From NCBI GenBank assembly GCA_023388515.1, contig JAEWGD010000036.1:124001-188000 (forward strand): a DNA stretch of 64,000 nt. The letters run 5' to 3'. A program made the position numbers and the translations under genes. The notes below the pieces were generated by a model. It did not search any database and had not been told where the DNA came from. It was given only the letters and a program-made list of their open reading frames with translations. Shown here one piece after another: positions 26,896-35,526 of this stretch. Position 1 is the stretch's first letter; every line of letters starts with the position of its first letter. This DNA comes from Bacillota bacterium (GTDB lineage: Bacteria > Bacillota > Clostridia > Oscillospirales > Ruminococcaceae).

Positions 26896-27525
26896 TTACT
26901 TTGTGCCGAAAATTCTATCCCCTGCATCACCCAAACCAGGAACAATATACTTCTCATCATTCAAGCAATCGTCCGTAACACCATAATAAATATCAACGTC
27001 TGGATGTAATTTTGTAACTGCTTCAAGTCCCTCTGGTGAAGCAATAATACACATAAACTTTATATTTGTAACGCCCTTTGCTTTTAGCTCATCAATAGCC
27101 GTATTAGCTGACACGCCCGTTGCAAGCATTGGGTCAATAATTATCGACTGACGCTCTGCAATATCATCTGGTAGCTTTGAATAATATTTAACAGGCTGAA
27201 GTGTTTTAGGATCTCTATACACACCAATATGTCCAATTTTAGCCGCTGGAACAAGAGCTGTAACCCCGTCAATCATACCTAACCCTGCACGTAATAACGG
27301 AACAAAAGCAAGCTTTCTACCAGAAATAACCTTTGTTTTTGCAACAGCAATCGGTGTTTCAATTTCAACCTCTTTCAAAGGTAAATCCCTTGTAGCCTCA
27401 TAACAAATTAGCATAGCAGTTTCAGAAACAAGTTCTCTAAATTCCTTAGGTCCTGTGTTTTTATCCCTCATAAGAGAAATTTTGTGCTGAATAAGTGGAT
27501 GATCAATTAGATGTAATTTTGACAT
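26896..27525 (-). CDS. upp: Uracil phosphoribosyltransferase
   Basis: 209 aa, salvages uracil to UMP with PRPP. The PRPP-binding loop reads IIIDPMLATGVSA (about 128-140) and the uracil-binding C-terminus has YIVPGLGDAGDRIFGT. GGAGG is 6 nt before the ATG. It follows rpiB by 12 bp, so the two share a transcript supplying nucleotide precursors. Confidence 0.98.
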   Translation of the reverse strand: MSKLHLIDHPLIQHKISLMRDKNTGPKEFRELVSETAMLICYEATRDLPLKEVEIETPIAVAKTKVISGRKLAFVPLLRAGLGMIDGVTALVPAAKIGHIGVYRDPKTLQPVKYYSKLPDDIAERQSIIIDPMLATGVSANTAIDELKAKGVTNIKFMCIIASPEGLEAVTKLHPDVDIYYGVTDDCLNDEKYIVPGLGDAGDRIFGTK

Positions 27526-27537
27526 TTTGTACCTCCA

Positions 27538-27978
27538 TTAAAAAATATTATTTTCTATATCCGTAAACATATCTATTCTCTTTTTGTGGCGGCCACCCTC
27601 AAATTCCGAATTAAGATATATATTAACCAGTTCAACAGCCAACCCTGCCCCGATAGTTCTTGCTCCAAGACATATTACATTAGAGTCATTGTGAAGCCTT
27701 GTGTATTTCGCTGAAAAATAATCAGAGCAAAGTGCGGCACGAATACCATTAAACTTATTCGCAGCAATCGACATTCCAATACCAGTACCACAAATTAAAA
27801 TCCCCTTATCACAATCCCCATCAATAATTTCCTTGCAAACGCTTGTTGCAATTACAGGATAATCGCAAGAAGTACCATCACAACCCAAATCTTTATATTC
27901 AAAATTATTCTCTTTTAGATAATTTAAAATTTCAAGTTTTAAAGGATAACCAGCATGGTCACACCCAATAGCAATCAT
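27538..27978 (-). CDS. rpiB: Ribose 5-phosphate isomerase B
   Basis: 146 aa, interconverts ribulose 5-phosphate and ribose 5-phosphate. IAIGCDHAGYPLK (residues 2-14), the active-site cysteine segment GILICGTGIGMSIAANK, and NVICLGARTIG are typical of the RpiB/LacAB family. AAAGGAGG precedes the ATG. It is the first gene of an operon with upp, a frequent pairing in Firmicutes. Confidence 0.97.
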   Translation of the reverse strand: MIAIGCDHAGYPLKLEILNYLKENNFEYKDLGCDGTSCDYPVIATSVCKEIIDGDCDKGILICGTGIGMSIAANKFNGIRAALCSDYFSAKYTRLHNDSNVICLGARTIGAGLAVELVNIYLNSEFEGGRHKKRIDMFTDIENNIF

Positions 27979-28016
27979 ATTTACCCTCCTTTATTTTGAA
28001 AGTTATTATTCAAGTT

Positions 28017-28045
28017 ATTATACCATATAGTTAAATACATTTCAA
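28017..28045 (-). promoter_or_regulatory. Promoter of rpiB-upp
   Basis: TTGAAA at 28040-28045, a 17-bp spacer, TATAAT at 28017-28022 on the minus strand, about 40 bp before rpiB. Confidence 0.7.
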
Positions 28046-28079
28046 TGTTTTTTATTTAATTTTCTGCATATATTTCACG

Positions 28080-28760
28080 TTATTTGTTTAAATCCTTTTC
28101 TGCTTTTGTTAGCTGAAGATAGCTTGCCTCCAAATCATCTGCAAAAACAGTATCATGATTAAGCGATGCAAGGCAAAGACTGCTTGCAAGCTGATGTTTT
28201 AAATGAGGTGGAGCAATATACAAAAAGTCCTGTTTATACTTCTCATAAAATTCATCTGCACCATCACCAACAAGTATAACATCTTTATTATGTTGGGAAA
28301 TATTAGCCAAAACTTCATCATGAGTAATAATTTTATCCTCTGATAATCGAGTTATCGTATTCCCATCGCCCTCAAAAACTGCTGTATAAACAAGGTCTAA
28401 TCGAGCCTTTATAATCGAACAAATAATTCCTCTATACCCCATCATATTATAAGCAAGTGCCTCAAGAGTTGAAATCCCAACGCAATCCTTTTTCAATGCA
28501 AATGCCATTGCTTTAACTGCTGAAACTCCAATTCTAAGCCCCGTATATGAACCAGGACCAAGCGATACAGCGAAAACATCAACATCTGATAATGGCTTAT
28601 TTGCGTCCTCCATCATTCTTTTACAAAGTGGAAGTATAACCTGTGAATGTGTTCGGTTTGTATAAAGGCTATTTTGAGCGATAATTATTCCGTCCTCATA
28701 CAAGGCAGTGGAGGCAGTTTTCCCAGAGGTATCAATCCCCAATATCAGCAAAACGTTCAT
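28080..28760 (-). CDS. tsaB: tRNA threonylcarbamoyladenosine modification protein TsaB
   Basis: A subunit of the t6A37 machinery (TsaB-TsaD-TsaE). The N-terminal ILGIDTSGKTASTAL and the SLGPGSYTGLRIGVS segment are TsaB hallmarks of the ASKHA fold. About 226 aa. The frame opens at a TTG at 28769; the ATG at 28758-28760 fits the family better, though GAGGGGG sits unusually close to it. The gene overlaps tsaE by about 29 bp, which suggests translational coupling. Confidence 0.95.
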   Translation of the reverse strand: MNVLLILGIDTSGKTASTALYEDGIIIAQNSLYTNRTHSQVILPLCKRMMEDANKPLSDVDVFAVSLGPGSYTGLRIGVSAVKAMAFALKKDCVGISTLEALAYNMMGYRGIICSIIKARLDLVYTAVFEGDGNTITRLSEDKIITHDEVLANISQHNKDVILVGDGADEFYEKYKQDFLYIAPPHLKHQLASSLCLASLNHDTVFADDLEASYLQLTKAEKDLNK

Positions 28761-29175
28761 CCCCCTCAACTATAATTTCTCTTGTTGTTTCATCAACATA
28801 AGATATGGTAATGTAAATTGTGTTGGCTGGCAAAGCATCTACTATATTTTCAGCCCACTCAATAGCAAAAACGCTTTCCTCCAAAGGGTAGTCATAAAAG
28901 CCCGTAGTTTCAAGGTCTGCCGAGCTTTCTATGCGATACATATCAAAGTGGTAAAGAGTAATTCTGCCCCTGTACTCGTTGACAAGGGCAAACGTAGGCG
29001 ATGTAACCTCATCGGGCAAGCCAAGTCCCATTGCAAGCCCCCTCGTGAACGTTGTTTTCCCAACGCCAAGTCCACCACGATATGCCACAACATCACCCTT
29101 ATCTAACCGAAAACTTATTTGCTTTGCGTATTCAATTGTTTCTGATGGAGAATGTATTATTTTTTTTACTTCCAT
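28732..29175 (-). CDS. tsaE: tRNA threonylcarbamoyladenosine ATPase TsaE
   Basis: 147 aa, the ATPase of the t6A complex. Walker A is GGLGVGKTTFTRG (about 34-46), followed by SPTFALVNEY and the LYHFDMYR motif. GAGGTAGCT precedes the ATG. It forms the conserved tsaE-tsaB pair; tsaD is not in this window. Confidence 0.96.
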   Translation of the reverse strand: MEVKKIIHSPSETIEYAKQISFRLDKGDVVAYRGGLGVGKTTFTRGLAMGLGLPDEVTSPTFALVNEYRGRITLYHFDMYRIESSADLETTGFYDYPLEESVFAIEWAENIVDALPANTIYITISYVDETTREIIVEGDERFADIGD

Positions 29176-29271
29176 AGCTACCTCAATTTGAAAATAATCT
29201 TAGAAACCATATTTTTCATATAATTCTGGAGCAATATCTGACAAATCGTCTTTCTATTAAATGTTATAATA

Positions 29272-29676
29272 TTATGTCCACAACGATGTAATCGCCATTG
29301 GTATGCTGTTTTCACTTGGTTTAAACCCACAATGATTATAAAAATCAACTTCTTTATCATAAGAAATAAGAACAATTCTTAGGTAATCCTTATATTTTTC
29401 TGTAACTAAATTAAGAAGCTTTTTACCAATCCCCTTACCCTGATACTTAGGATTAATCAGCAGATAATGCACATACGCTGTCATAACCGAATCGTCCAAC
29501 GCATTGACTAAGCCAACCAATTTATCGCCGTCCCATGCAGTAAAAACTGTATCTGAGTTTTTCATTGCAATAACTAATTTTTCTGGATAATGCCCCGACG
29601 ACCATTCCACCGACAGAAATAAATCTTCTAATTCCTTTGAATTAAACAATTTAGTATCCTTATAAATTATGTCCAT
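29272..29676 (-). CDS. GNAT-family N-acetyltransferase
   Basis: 134 aa, a small GNAT enzyme. The acetyl-CoA loop is NPKYQGKGIGKKLL (about 76-89), preceded by the beta strand YVHYLLI and followed by FYNHCGF, the usual C-terminal motif. The substrate cannot be predicted. AGGGGAGG lies before the ATG. It follows fhs by 29 bp and could be read from it. Confidence 0.92.
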   Translation of the reverse strand: MDIIYKDTKLFNSKELEDLFLSVEWSSGHYPEKLVIAMKNSDTVFTAWDGDKLVGLVNALDDSVMTAYVHYLLINPKYQGKGIGKKLLNLVTEKYKDYLRIVLISYDKEVDFYNHCGFKPSENSIPMAITSLWT

Positions 29677-29705
29677 AAAAACCTCCCCTAAATTAATTGC
29701 AAAGT

Positions 29706-31385
29706 TTAAAACAGTCCGCTTATATTCCCCTCATTATCGCAATCAATCTTAATTGCAGTTGGGCTTTTAGGCAATCCAGGCATTGTCATAACATCTCCCG
29801 CTAAGGCAACAACAAAGCCAGCACCTGCTGAAAGCTTTAAATCCCTTATGGTTATTGTTGCACCCTCAGGCTTGCCGAGAATTGTTGGGTCATCAGAAAG
29901 CGAATACTGCGTTTTTGCAACGCATACAGGTATTTTATCAAAGCCAAGCGTTTCAATTTCCTTTATAGCCTTTTCAGCCTGTGCTGTATAATTTACACCA
30001 TCTACACGATAAATTTCCTTTGCAATAATATCCAGTTTTTCCTTAATCGGAAGCTTTTCATCATAAATAGAATGGAAATTATCCTGACTATCATAACAAA
30101 GCTCAATGGTGTTACATACCTTTTGTGCAAGTTCAATTCCACCAGCACCACCCTTTTCAAACACTTCAGCAAGAGATACATCAACGCCCATCTTCTCACA
30201 GCAATCCTTTATAATAAGAATTTCAGCCTCCGTATCCGTATGAAAACGATTTATCGCAACAACAACAGGTAAACCAAACTTATGCATATTTTCTATATGT
30301 GTTTGTAAGTTTATTATGCCTTTTCTCAAAGCATCAAGGTTTTCTTCTGCAAGCTCACTCTTAGGCACTCCACCATTATATTTCAACGCTCTTATCGTAG
30401 CTACAAGCACAACGCATGATGGGTTTAGTTCACCAAATCTGCATTTTATATCAAAAAACTTTTCAGCACCCAAATCCGAGCCAAATCCAGCCTCTGTTAT
30501 ACAGTAATCACCAAGCTTTAATGCAAGCTTAGTTGCTCTTATTGAGTTACAGCCATGTGCAATATTCGCAAAAGGTCCACCATGAATTAGTACAGGCGTA
30601 TTCTCAAGAGTTTGAACAAGATTTGGTTTCAATGCGTCCTTGAGCAGTGCAGTCATCGCACCTGAAACCTCCAAATCCTTTGCAAAAACAGGCTTGTTAT
30701 CAAAGTTATAAGCAATCAAAATATTCCCCACACGCTTTTTTAAGTCAGCAAGACTTGTTGCAAGGCATAAAATCGCCATTATTTCAGATGCAACCGTAAT
30801 TTGAAAGCTATCCTCACGGGGCATTCCATTTACCTTACCACCAAGACCAATAGCGATATTCCTCAACGCTCTGTCATTCATATCCATACAGCGTTTAAAC
30901 AAAATTCTGCGCGGGTCAATCTTTAGCACGTTCCCCTGTTGAATATGGTTATCCAACACTGCACAAAGCAAATTGTTAGCAGCTGTAATAGCGTGCATAT
31001 CCCCAGTGAAATGAAGATTTATATCCTCCATAGGTACAACCTGTGAATACCCTCCACCAGCCGCACCACCTTTAATTCCGAACACAGGTCCTAGCGATGG
31101 CTCACGCAATGCCAACACATTTTTCTTACCTATTTTCGACATAGCTTGTGACAATCCAACACTGATAGTTGTTTTCCCCTCACCTGCTGGTGTCGGATTT
31201 ATTGCCGTTACAAGAATTAGTTTTCCGTCTGGCTTATCAGCAAGCTTATCATACAATTTTTCAGATAATTTAGCTTTATAATGTCCGTAAGGCTCAATAT
31301 AATCCTCTGCAACACCAAGCTCCTCAGCAATCTCGGTTATACGCTTCATTTTTGCTCTTTGTGCAATTTCAATATCTGTTAACAT
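29706..31385 (-). CDS. fhs: Formate-tetrahydrofolate ligase
   Basis: 559 aa, ATP-dependent formation of 10-formyl-THF for one-carbon metabolism, typical of anaerobic Firmicutes. The P-loop-like TPAGEGKTTISVGL (about 66-79), the GIKGGAAGGGYSQVVPMEDINLHFTGD region and VHGGPFANIAHGCNS-type motif (here LIHGGPFANIAHGCNS) are diagnostic. The open frame begins at TTG 31391; the ATG at 31383-31385, 7 nt after GGAGG, is the start. Confidence 0.98.
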   Translation of the reverse strand: MLTDIEIAQRAKMKRITEIAEELGVAEDYIEPYGHYKAKLSEKLYDKLADKPDGKLILVTAINPTPAGEGKTTISVGLSQAMSKIGKKNVLALREPSLGPVFGIKGGAAGGGYSQVVPMEDINLHFTGDMHAITAANNLLCAVLDNHIQQGNVLKIDPRRILFKRCMDMNDRALRNIAIGLGGKVNGMPREDSFQITVASEIMAILCLATSLADLKKRVGNILIAYNFDNKPVFAKDLEVSGAMTALLKDALKPNLVQTLENTPVLIHGGPFANIAHGCNSIRATKLALKLGDYCITEAGFGSDLGAEKFFDIKCRFGELNPSCVVLVATIRALKYNGGVPKSELAEENLDALRKGIINLQTHIENMHKFGLPVVVAINRFHTDTEAEILIIKDCCEKMGVDVSLAEVFEKGGAGGIELAQKVCNTIELCYDSQDNFHSIYDEKLPIKEKLDIIAKEIYRVDGVNYTAQAEKAIKEIETLGFDKIPVCVAKTQYSLSDDPTILGKPEGATITIRDLKLSAGAGFVVALAGDVMTMPGLPKSPTAIKIDCDNEGNISGLF

Positions 31386-31419
31386 AATCAACCCTCCGAA
31401 TCAAGAATAAATACACTTA

Positions 31420-31448
31420 ATTATACCATTTATATATGCAAATTGCAA
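31420..31448 (-). promoter_or_regulatory. Promoter of fhs
   Basis: TTGCAA at 31443-31448, a 17-bp spacer and TATAAT at 31420-31425 on the minus strand, 35 bp before the start codon. Confidence 0.7.
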
Positions 31449-31511
31449 GGATAAATATTAACTATTGTAGGATATACTCCACAAAATAAACATAACTTAA
31501 AAATCTAACTA

Positions 31512-32051
31512 TTATCCACGCACAGGACTATACTGTGGCATAATGAAGTTTAAAACTAAGATGGATAATAATATGGCAATACAGATTATTGAACATATAC
31601 CTTTCAACAAATAAAACCCCTTGTCTATTTTTTCATTCTTTAGTTTATGACTGCTCAATAAGCCAATTACTATAGAAAAGAAATTTAATATAGAAGTTAT
31701 AGATAAAACAATAAATCCTGCAAAATTACCTCCTGCTGATGGATTGCCATAATCAGGAAATACCCAATTTAATGCTCTAATGGTAAACTCAATATCTACC
31801 ATGAATAGCCAAAAAATAATAGCAACAGGTATCGAAAACACACATTTAAACAATGCTTCTACTTTGGAGTTGCTGAATACAGCAATAGAAGATAGCACTC
31901 CAAGAAAAACAGGTACAATAAATAGAGATATTTCTGAATCTGTTGTATATGACAAAAGCATATTTAAAAAATGTGCTGGAATATACAGTGTAGCAAGCTG
32001 TACTGCACCTATAACAACACTGCTTTTCTTAATTGATTCGTTATTTGGCAT
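31512..32051 (-). CDS. Membrane protein with about five helices, unknown function
   Basis: 179 aa. Hydrophobic stretches lie near residues 15-35, 45-65, 75-95, 110-140 and 150-172. No family recognised. The frame extends 31 codons upstream, but AAGGAGGGACAAT directly before the ATG at 32049-32051 decides the start, and a consensus promoter lies inside the upstream extension. It is divergent from the GH5 cellulase gene. Confidence 0.8.
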   Translation of the reverse strand: MPNNESIKKSSVVIGAVQLATLYIPAHFLNMLLSYTTDSEISLFIVPVFLGVLSSIAVFSNSKVEALFKCVFSIPVAIIFWLFMVDIEFTIRALNWVFPDYGNPSAGGNFAGFIVLSITSILNFFSIVIGLLSSHKLKNEKIDKGFYLLKGICSIICIAILLSILVLNFIMPQYSPVRG

Positions 32052-32076
32052 ATTGTCCCTCCTTAATGTTATGAAC

Positions 32077-32105
32077 ATTATAACACACGCACTTACCAAA
32101 ATCAA
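32077..32105 (-). promoter_or_regulatory. Promoter of the 31512-32051 gene
   Basis: TTGATT at 32100-32105, a 17-bp spacer, TATAAT at 32077-32082 on the minus strand. Confidence 0.7.
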
Positions 32106-32137
32106 CAAAAAACACCTCCAATAATTGCAATCAAAGT

Positions 32138-32166
32138 TTGACATCTGCTACAAAATGTTATAAAAT
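32138..32166 (+). promoter_or_regulatory. Promoter of the GH5 cellulase gene
   Basis: TTGACA at 32138-32143, a 17-bp spacer, TAAAAT at 32161-32166, only 36 bp before the chosen start codon. Its -35 is 33 bp from that of the divergent membrane-protein gene. Confidence 0.65.
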
Positions 32167-32201
32167 AAAATTAGATTACTATGAAATGGAGAAGTCAATA
32201 T

Positions 32202-34013
32202 ATGAGATTTAGAAAAATCAACGCATTTATTCTTGCTGTCGTGATGAGTTTTTCAGTCATTTTAACTGCCTGTGAAGAAAATGACTCATCAAATAGTCAA
32301 CGCCTTACAGAAAGCATTACCACAAGTTCCACCATAAACAAAGATGAGAATATCGCTGACGGAACGACAATAACCGTTAATGCAAACACTTCTGATTCAA
32401 CTTCAAAGATTAAATTTGAGTTTAAGAGTGGCAACAACTGGGCAGAGGACGGAAAGACCAATTACGAATATCAGGGCAATATAACAAACTCCCAAAACGT
32501 CGCATTAACTGGCTGGGTTGTTACTATTCCAATTAGCGAAGATGTTACTGTTAAGCAGTGTTGGGGTGCTACATATGAAATCGTAGATGGCAAAATTATC
32601 ATAAAGCCTGAATCGCATAATTCAGAAATCCCTGCAAGTGGTAGCATTAACTTTGGCTTGCAAATTCAAGCGTCAAGTGAAATTAATACTGGTGGAGTTG
32701 TTTTTACAGCTACTACGAAAAAAACTGCTGATAATTCTGCAAATAATAACAACGCAAATACAGGTGGCGAGGCTATACCTAATGTTGGTGCAAAGGAAGT
32801 TCCACCGCCTACTACTGACGATTGGCTGTCCGTTAAAGGCAATAAAATAGTTGATTCAAGCGGAAAAGAAGTTTGGCTTACTGGTGTAAACTGGTTTGGA
32901 TATAACACTGGTACAAACACTTTTGATGGGCTTTGGGCTGCTGATTTGAATTCATCGCTTTCATCAATCGCTGATCATGGCTTTAATCTGCTAAGACTAC
33001 CTATTTCAATAGAACTTGTTAACAATTGGGAAGACGGAGTTTATCCTGACGCTAATTTTAACAATACTACAAATTCATATCTAGTAGGAATGAATAGCCT
33101 TGAAATTTTCGATTATGTAGTTGGACAGTGTCGTGCAAATGGAATGAAAATTATGATAGATTATCACTGTGCTGTTACCGATTCGATGGGGCATATGAAA
33201 CCTCTTTGGACTGATGGTGATATCACTGAGGAGGATTATCTAAGGGCTTTGTCGTGGATGGCTGATAGATATAAAGATGATGATACAATTATTGCTTATG
33301 ACTTGAAAAATGAGCCTCATGGCAAGCATAACGAAACGCCAAGAGCTAAGTGGGATAACTCAAAAGATGCTGATAACTGGAAGTATGTTGCAGAAAAGGC
33401 TGCTGCAGCAGTGCTTGCTAAAAATCCTAATGCACTTATAATGGTTGAGGGCATTGAGATTTACCCGAGGGATATAAAAAAGAACGGAAATTTTGCGTCC
33501 ACTAATGAAGATGATTACTATTTCAACTGGTGGGGTGGAAATCTGCGTGGCGTTAAGGATAATCCTATTGACTTAGGCAAGCACCAAAACAAGCTTGTAT
33601 ATTCTCCTCATGACTACGGTCCTACCGTCTATGAACAGCCTTGGTTTAAGGGTGGTTACACGTTTGATTCCTTGTATAAGGACTGTTGGAAAGATAACTG
33701 GATGTTCATTCATGAAGATAAAATCGCACCCCTTTTAATCGGTGAATGGGGTGGATTCATGAAAGACCCTAACCTTGAGTGGATGACGTATTTAAGACAG
33801 CTTATAAGCGAAAATAAGCTACATCATACTTTCTGGTGCTTTAATGCTAATTCTGGCGATACAGGTGGACTTGTGCTAGGTGATTTTGTCACTTGGGATA
33901 CCGAAAAATATGAGTTTGTGAAAGAGGTTTTATGGCAGAAAGACGGTAAATTCGTTGGTCTTGACCATGAAATACCACTCGGCGAAAACGGTATTACGCT
34001 TTCTGATTATTAA
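32202..34013 (+). CDS. Lipoprotein GH5 endoglucanase with N-terminal CBM2-like domain
   Basis: 603 aa. A lipoprotein signal ends in the lipobox LTAC (Cys24), so the enzyme is tethered to the membrane rather than carrying a dockerin. A CBM2-like cellulose-binding domain (about 70-163, with GWVVTIP and CWGA) and a Thr/Asn/Pro-rich linker precede the GH5 catalytic domain (about 211-590). The acid/base Glu371 is in DLKNEPHG and the nucleophile Glu515 in LIGEWGG; the motif NSGDTGGLVLGD suggests GH5 subfamily 1. GGAG stands 10 nt before the ATG at 32202; an in-frame ATG at 32181 has no ribosome site. Likely cuts cellulose or other beta-1,4-glucan. Confidence 0.93.
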   Translation: MRFRKINAFILAVVMSFSVILTACEENDSSNSQRLTESITTSSTINKDENIADGTTITVNANTSDSTSKIKFEFKSGNNWAEDGKTNYEYQGNITNSQNVALTGWVVTIPISEDVTVKQCWGATYEIVDGKIIIKPESHNSEIPASGSINFGLQIQASSEINTGGVVFTATTKKTADNSANNNNANTGGEAIPNVGAKEVPPPTTDDWLSVKGNKIVDSSGKEVWLTGVNWFGYNTGTNTFDGLWAADLNSSLSSIADHGFNLLRLPISIELVNNWEDGVYPDANFNNTTNSYLVGMNSLEIFDYVVGQCRANGMKIMIDYHCAVTDSMGHMKPLWTDGDITEEDYLRALSWMADRYKDDDTIIAYDLKNEPHGKHNETPRAKWDNSKDADNWKYVAEKAAAAVLAKNPNALIMVEGIEIYPRDIKKNGNFASTNEDDYYFNWWGGNLRGVKDNPIDLGKHQNKLVYSPHDYGPTVYEQPWFKGGYTFDSLYKDCWKDNWMFIHEDKIAPLLIGEWGGFMKDPNLEWMTYLRQLISENKLHHTFWCFNANSGDTGGLVLGDFVTWDTEKYEFVKEVLWQKDGKFVGLDHEIPLGENGITLSDY

Positions 34014-34049
34014 TATTTTTAGCTTAAAATATAACAAAACTAATTACAA

Positions 34050-34097
34050 ATCGCCCTAAGATACAGTATTTCATACTTTATCTTAGGGCGATAATTT
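34050..34097. terminator. Bidirectional terminator between GH5 and aminotransferase genes
   Basis: A perfect 14-bp stem (ATCGCCCTAAGATA with its complement), 15-nt loop, then AATTTTTA on the plus strand; the other side is A/T rich. It lies between two convergent genes. Confidence 0.88.
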
Positions 34098-34109
34098 TTA
34101 TGTATTTTC

Positions 34110-35387
34110 TTACTCAGCCAACAATTTTTCAGCACTTGCAAGCTTAACACAGATACAGAAAAGTTCCATAGCAACCTGTAACTCCTCAACTGGTGGGAAT
34201 GTAGGTGCTATACGAATATTTTTATCATCAGCATCTTTCCCATATGGATATGTTGCACCTGCTGGAGTTAGAACAACTCCTGCCTCCTTACAAAGCTCAA
34301 CCACACGCTTTGCACAGCCGTTCAATGTATTAAATGAAATGAAATATCCACCATCTGGAGCAATCCATTCGCCTATTTCAAGTGGCTTAATTTCTTTTTC
34401 AAGCATATCTAAAACAGTCTTAAACTTAGGAACAAGCACTGCTTTATGCTTATCCATATGCTTGCACATACCCTCAAAATCCTTGTAGTATTTAACATGG
34501 CGTAATTGGTTTATCTTATCATAACCAATCGTGCTGATTGTTAAAGATTTTAGTATACTAGCAACATTAGCCTTACTGCTACCAAAAGCTGCAACACCCG
34601 AACCTGAGAAAGATACCTTTGAGGTTGAGCAGAAAATATAAACTATATCTTCATTTCCAGCCTTTTTGCATTCGTCCATTATGTTCAAAAGTGTTTTTGG
34701 TGAATCAGAAAGATGGTGAATACAGTATGCATTATCCCAGAAAATTCTGAAATCATTTGCCTTTGGCATAAGGTTTGCAAAACGCTTTACTGTTTCATCA
34801 GAATAAACTATTCCATCAGGGTTTGAATATTGTGGAACGCACCAAATTCCCTTTATTGTGTCATCTTCAGCAACAAGCTTTTCAACCATATCCATATCAG
34901 GTCCTGTTGAAAGCATAGGTACTGTAATCATTTCTATGCCAAAATGCTCGCATATAGCAAAATGCCTGTCATATCCTGGCGAAGGGCATAAAAACTTAAT
35001 CTTATCGCTTTTGCACCAAGCTGGATTTCCTAAAACACCATGTGTCATAGCGTTTGATACCATATTATACATAATATTCAAACTAGAGTTTCCATAAACA
35101 ATAACCTCGTCTGTTGCTACACCCATCATGTCACTAAACATTTTCTTAGCCTCAGGGATACCATCAAGCAGACCATAATTACGGCAATCAAAGCCATTTT
35201 CAGCGTTTGTATTATCATTTTCGCCAATAACGCTTAGCATAGGCATACTTAAATCAAGCTGTTCGGACGATGGCTTACCTCTTGACATATCAAGCTTTAA
35301 GCCTCTTGCCTTGAACTCCTCATATTGCTTTTGACTTTCATTTTTATACGCCTGTAAATCACTTTTCTGCATACTGCTCAATCTCAT
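34110..35387 (-). CDS. PLP-dependent aminotransferase, Aminotran_MocR type
   Basis: 425 aa, fold type I. The N-terminal LDMSRGKPSSEQLDLS and NYGLLDGIPEAKKMF fit the group PF12897, annotated as aspartate or alanine-glyoxylate type aminotransferases. The PLP lysine is probably in FCSTSKVSFSGSG, and the aspartate that contacts the pyridine nitrogen in FRIFWDNAY. GGAGGG lies 5 nt before the ATG. Substrate unproven; it stands alone in the operon sense. Confidence 0.92.
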   Translation of the reverse strand: MRLSSMQKSDLQAYKNESQKQYEEFKARGLKLDMSRGKPSSEQLDLSMPMLSVIGENDNTNAENGFDCRNYGLLDGIPEAKKMFSDMMGVATDEVIVYGNSSLNIMYNMVSNAMTHGVLGNPAWCKSDKIKFLCPSPGYDRHFAICEHFGIEMITVPMLSTGPDMDMVEKLVAEDDTIKGIWCVPQYSNPDGIVYSDETVKRFANLMPKANDFRIFWDNAYCIHHLSDSPKTLLNIMDECKKAGNEDIVYIFCSTSKVSFSGSGVAAFGSSKANVASILKSLTISTIGYDKINQLRHVKYYKDFEGMCKHMDKHKAVLVPKFKTVLDMLEKEIKPLEIGEWIAPDGGYFISFNTLNGCAKRVVELCKEAGVVLTPAGATYPYGKDADDKNIRIAPTFPPVEELQVAMELFCICVKLASAEKLLAE

Positions 35388-35455
35388 AAAAACCCTCCAA
35401 ATATTCTTCTCTTATCAACATAATAAACCTAATTTCTCATCATGGTGTCTATATT

Positions 35456-35484
35456 ATAATACTATAATTCTTTTTCACTTGCAA
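35456..35484 (-). promoter_or_regulatory. Promoter of the aminotransferase gene
   Basis: TTGCAA at 35479-35484, a 17-bp spacer, TATTAT at 35456-35461 on the minus strand. Confidence 0.6.
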
Positions 35485-35526
35485 GTGTTTTATAAATATT
35501 ATTTTGCAATTGAACTAAAGCCAGCT

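Noticed and set aside
31385..31450. Tetrahydrofolate riboswitch upstream of fhs
   Set aside because: The promoter lies only about 35 bp before the start codon, leaving no space for an aptamer.
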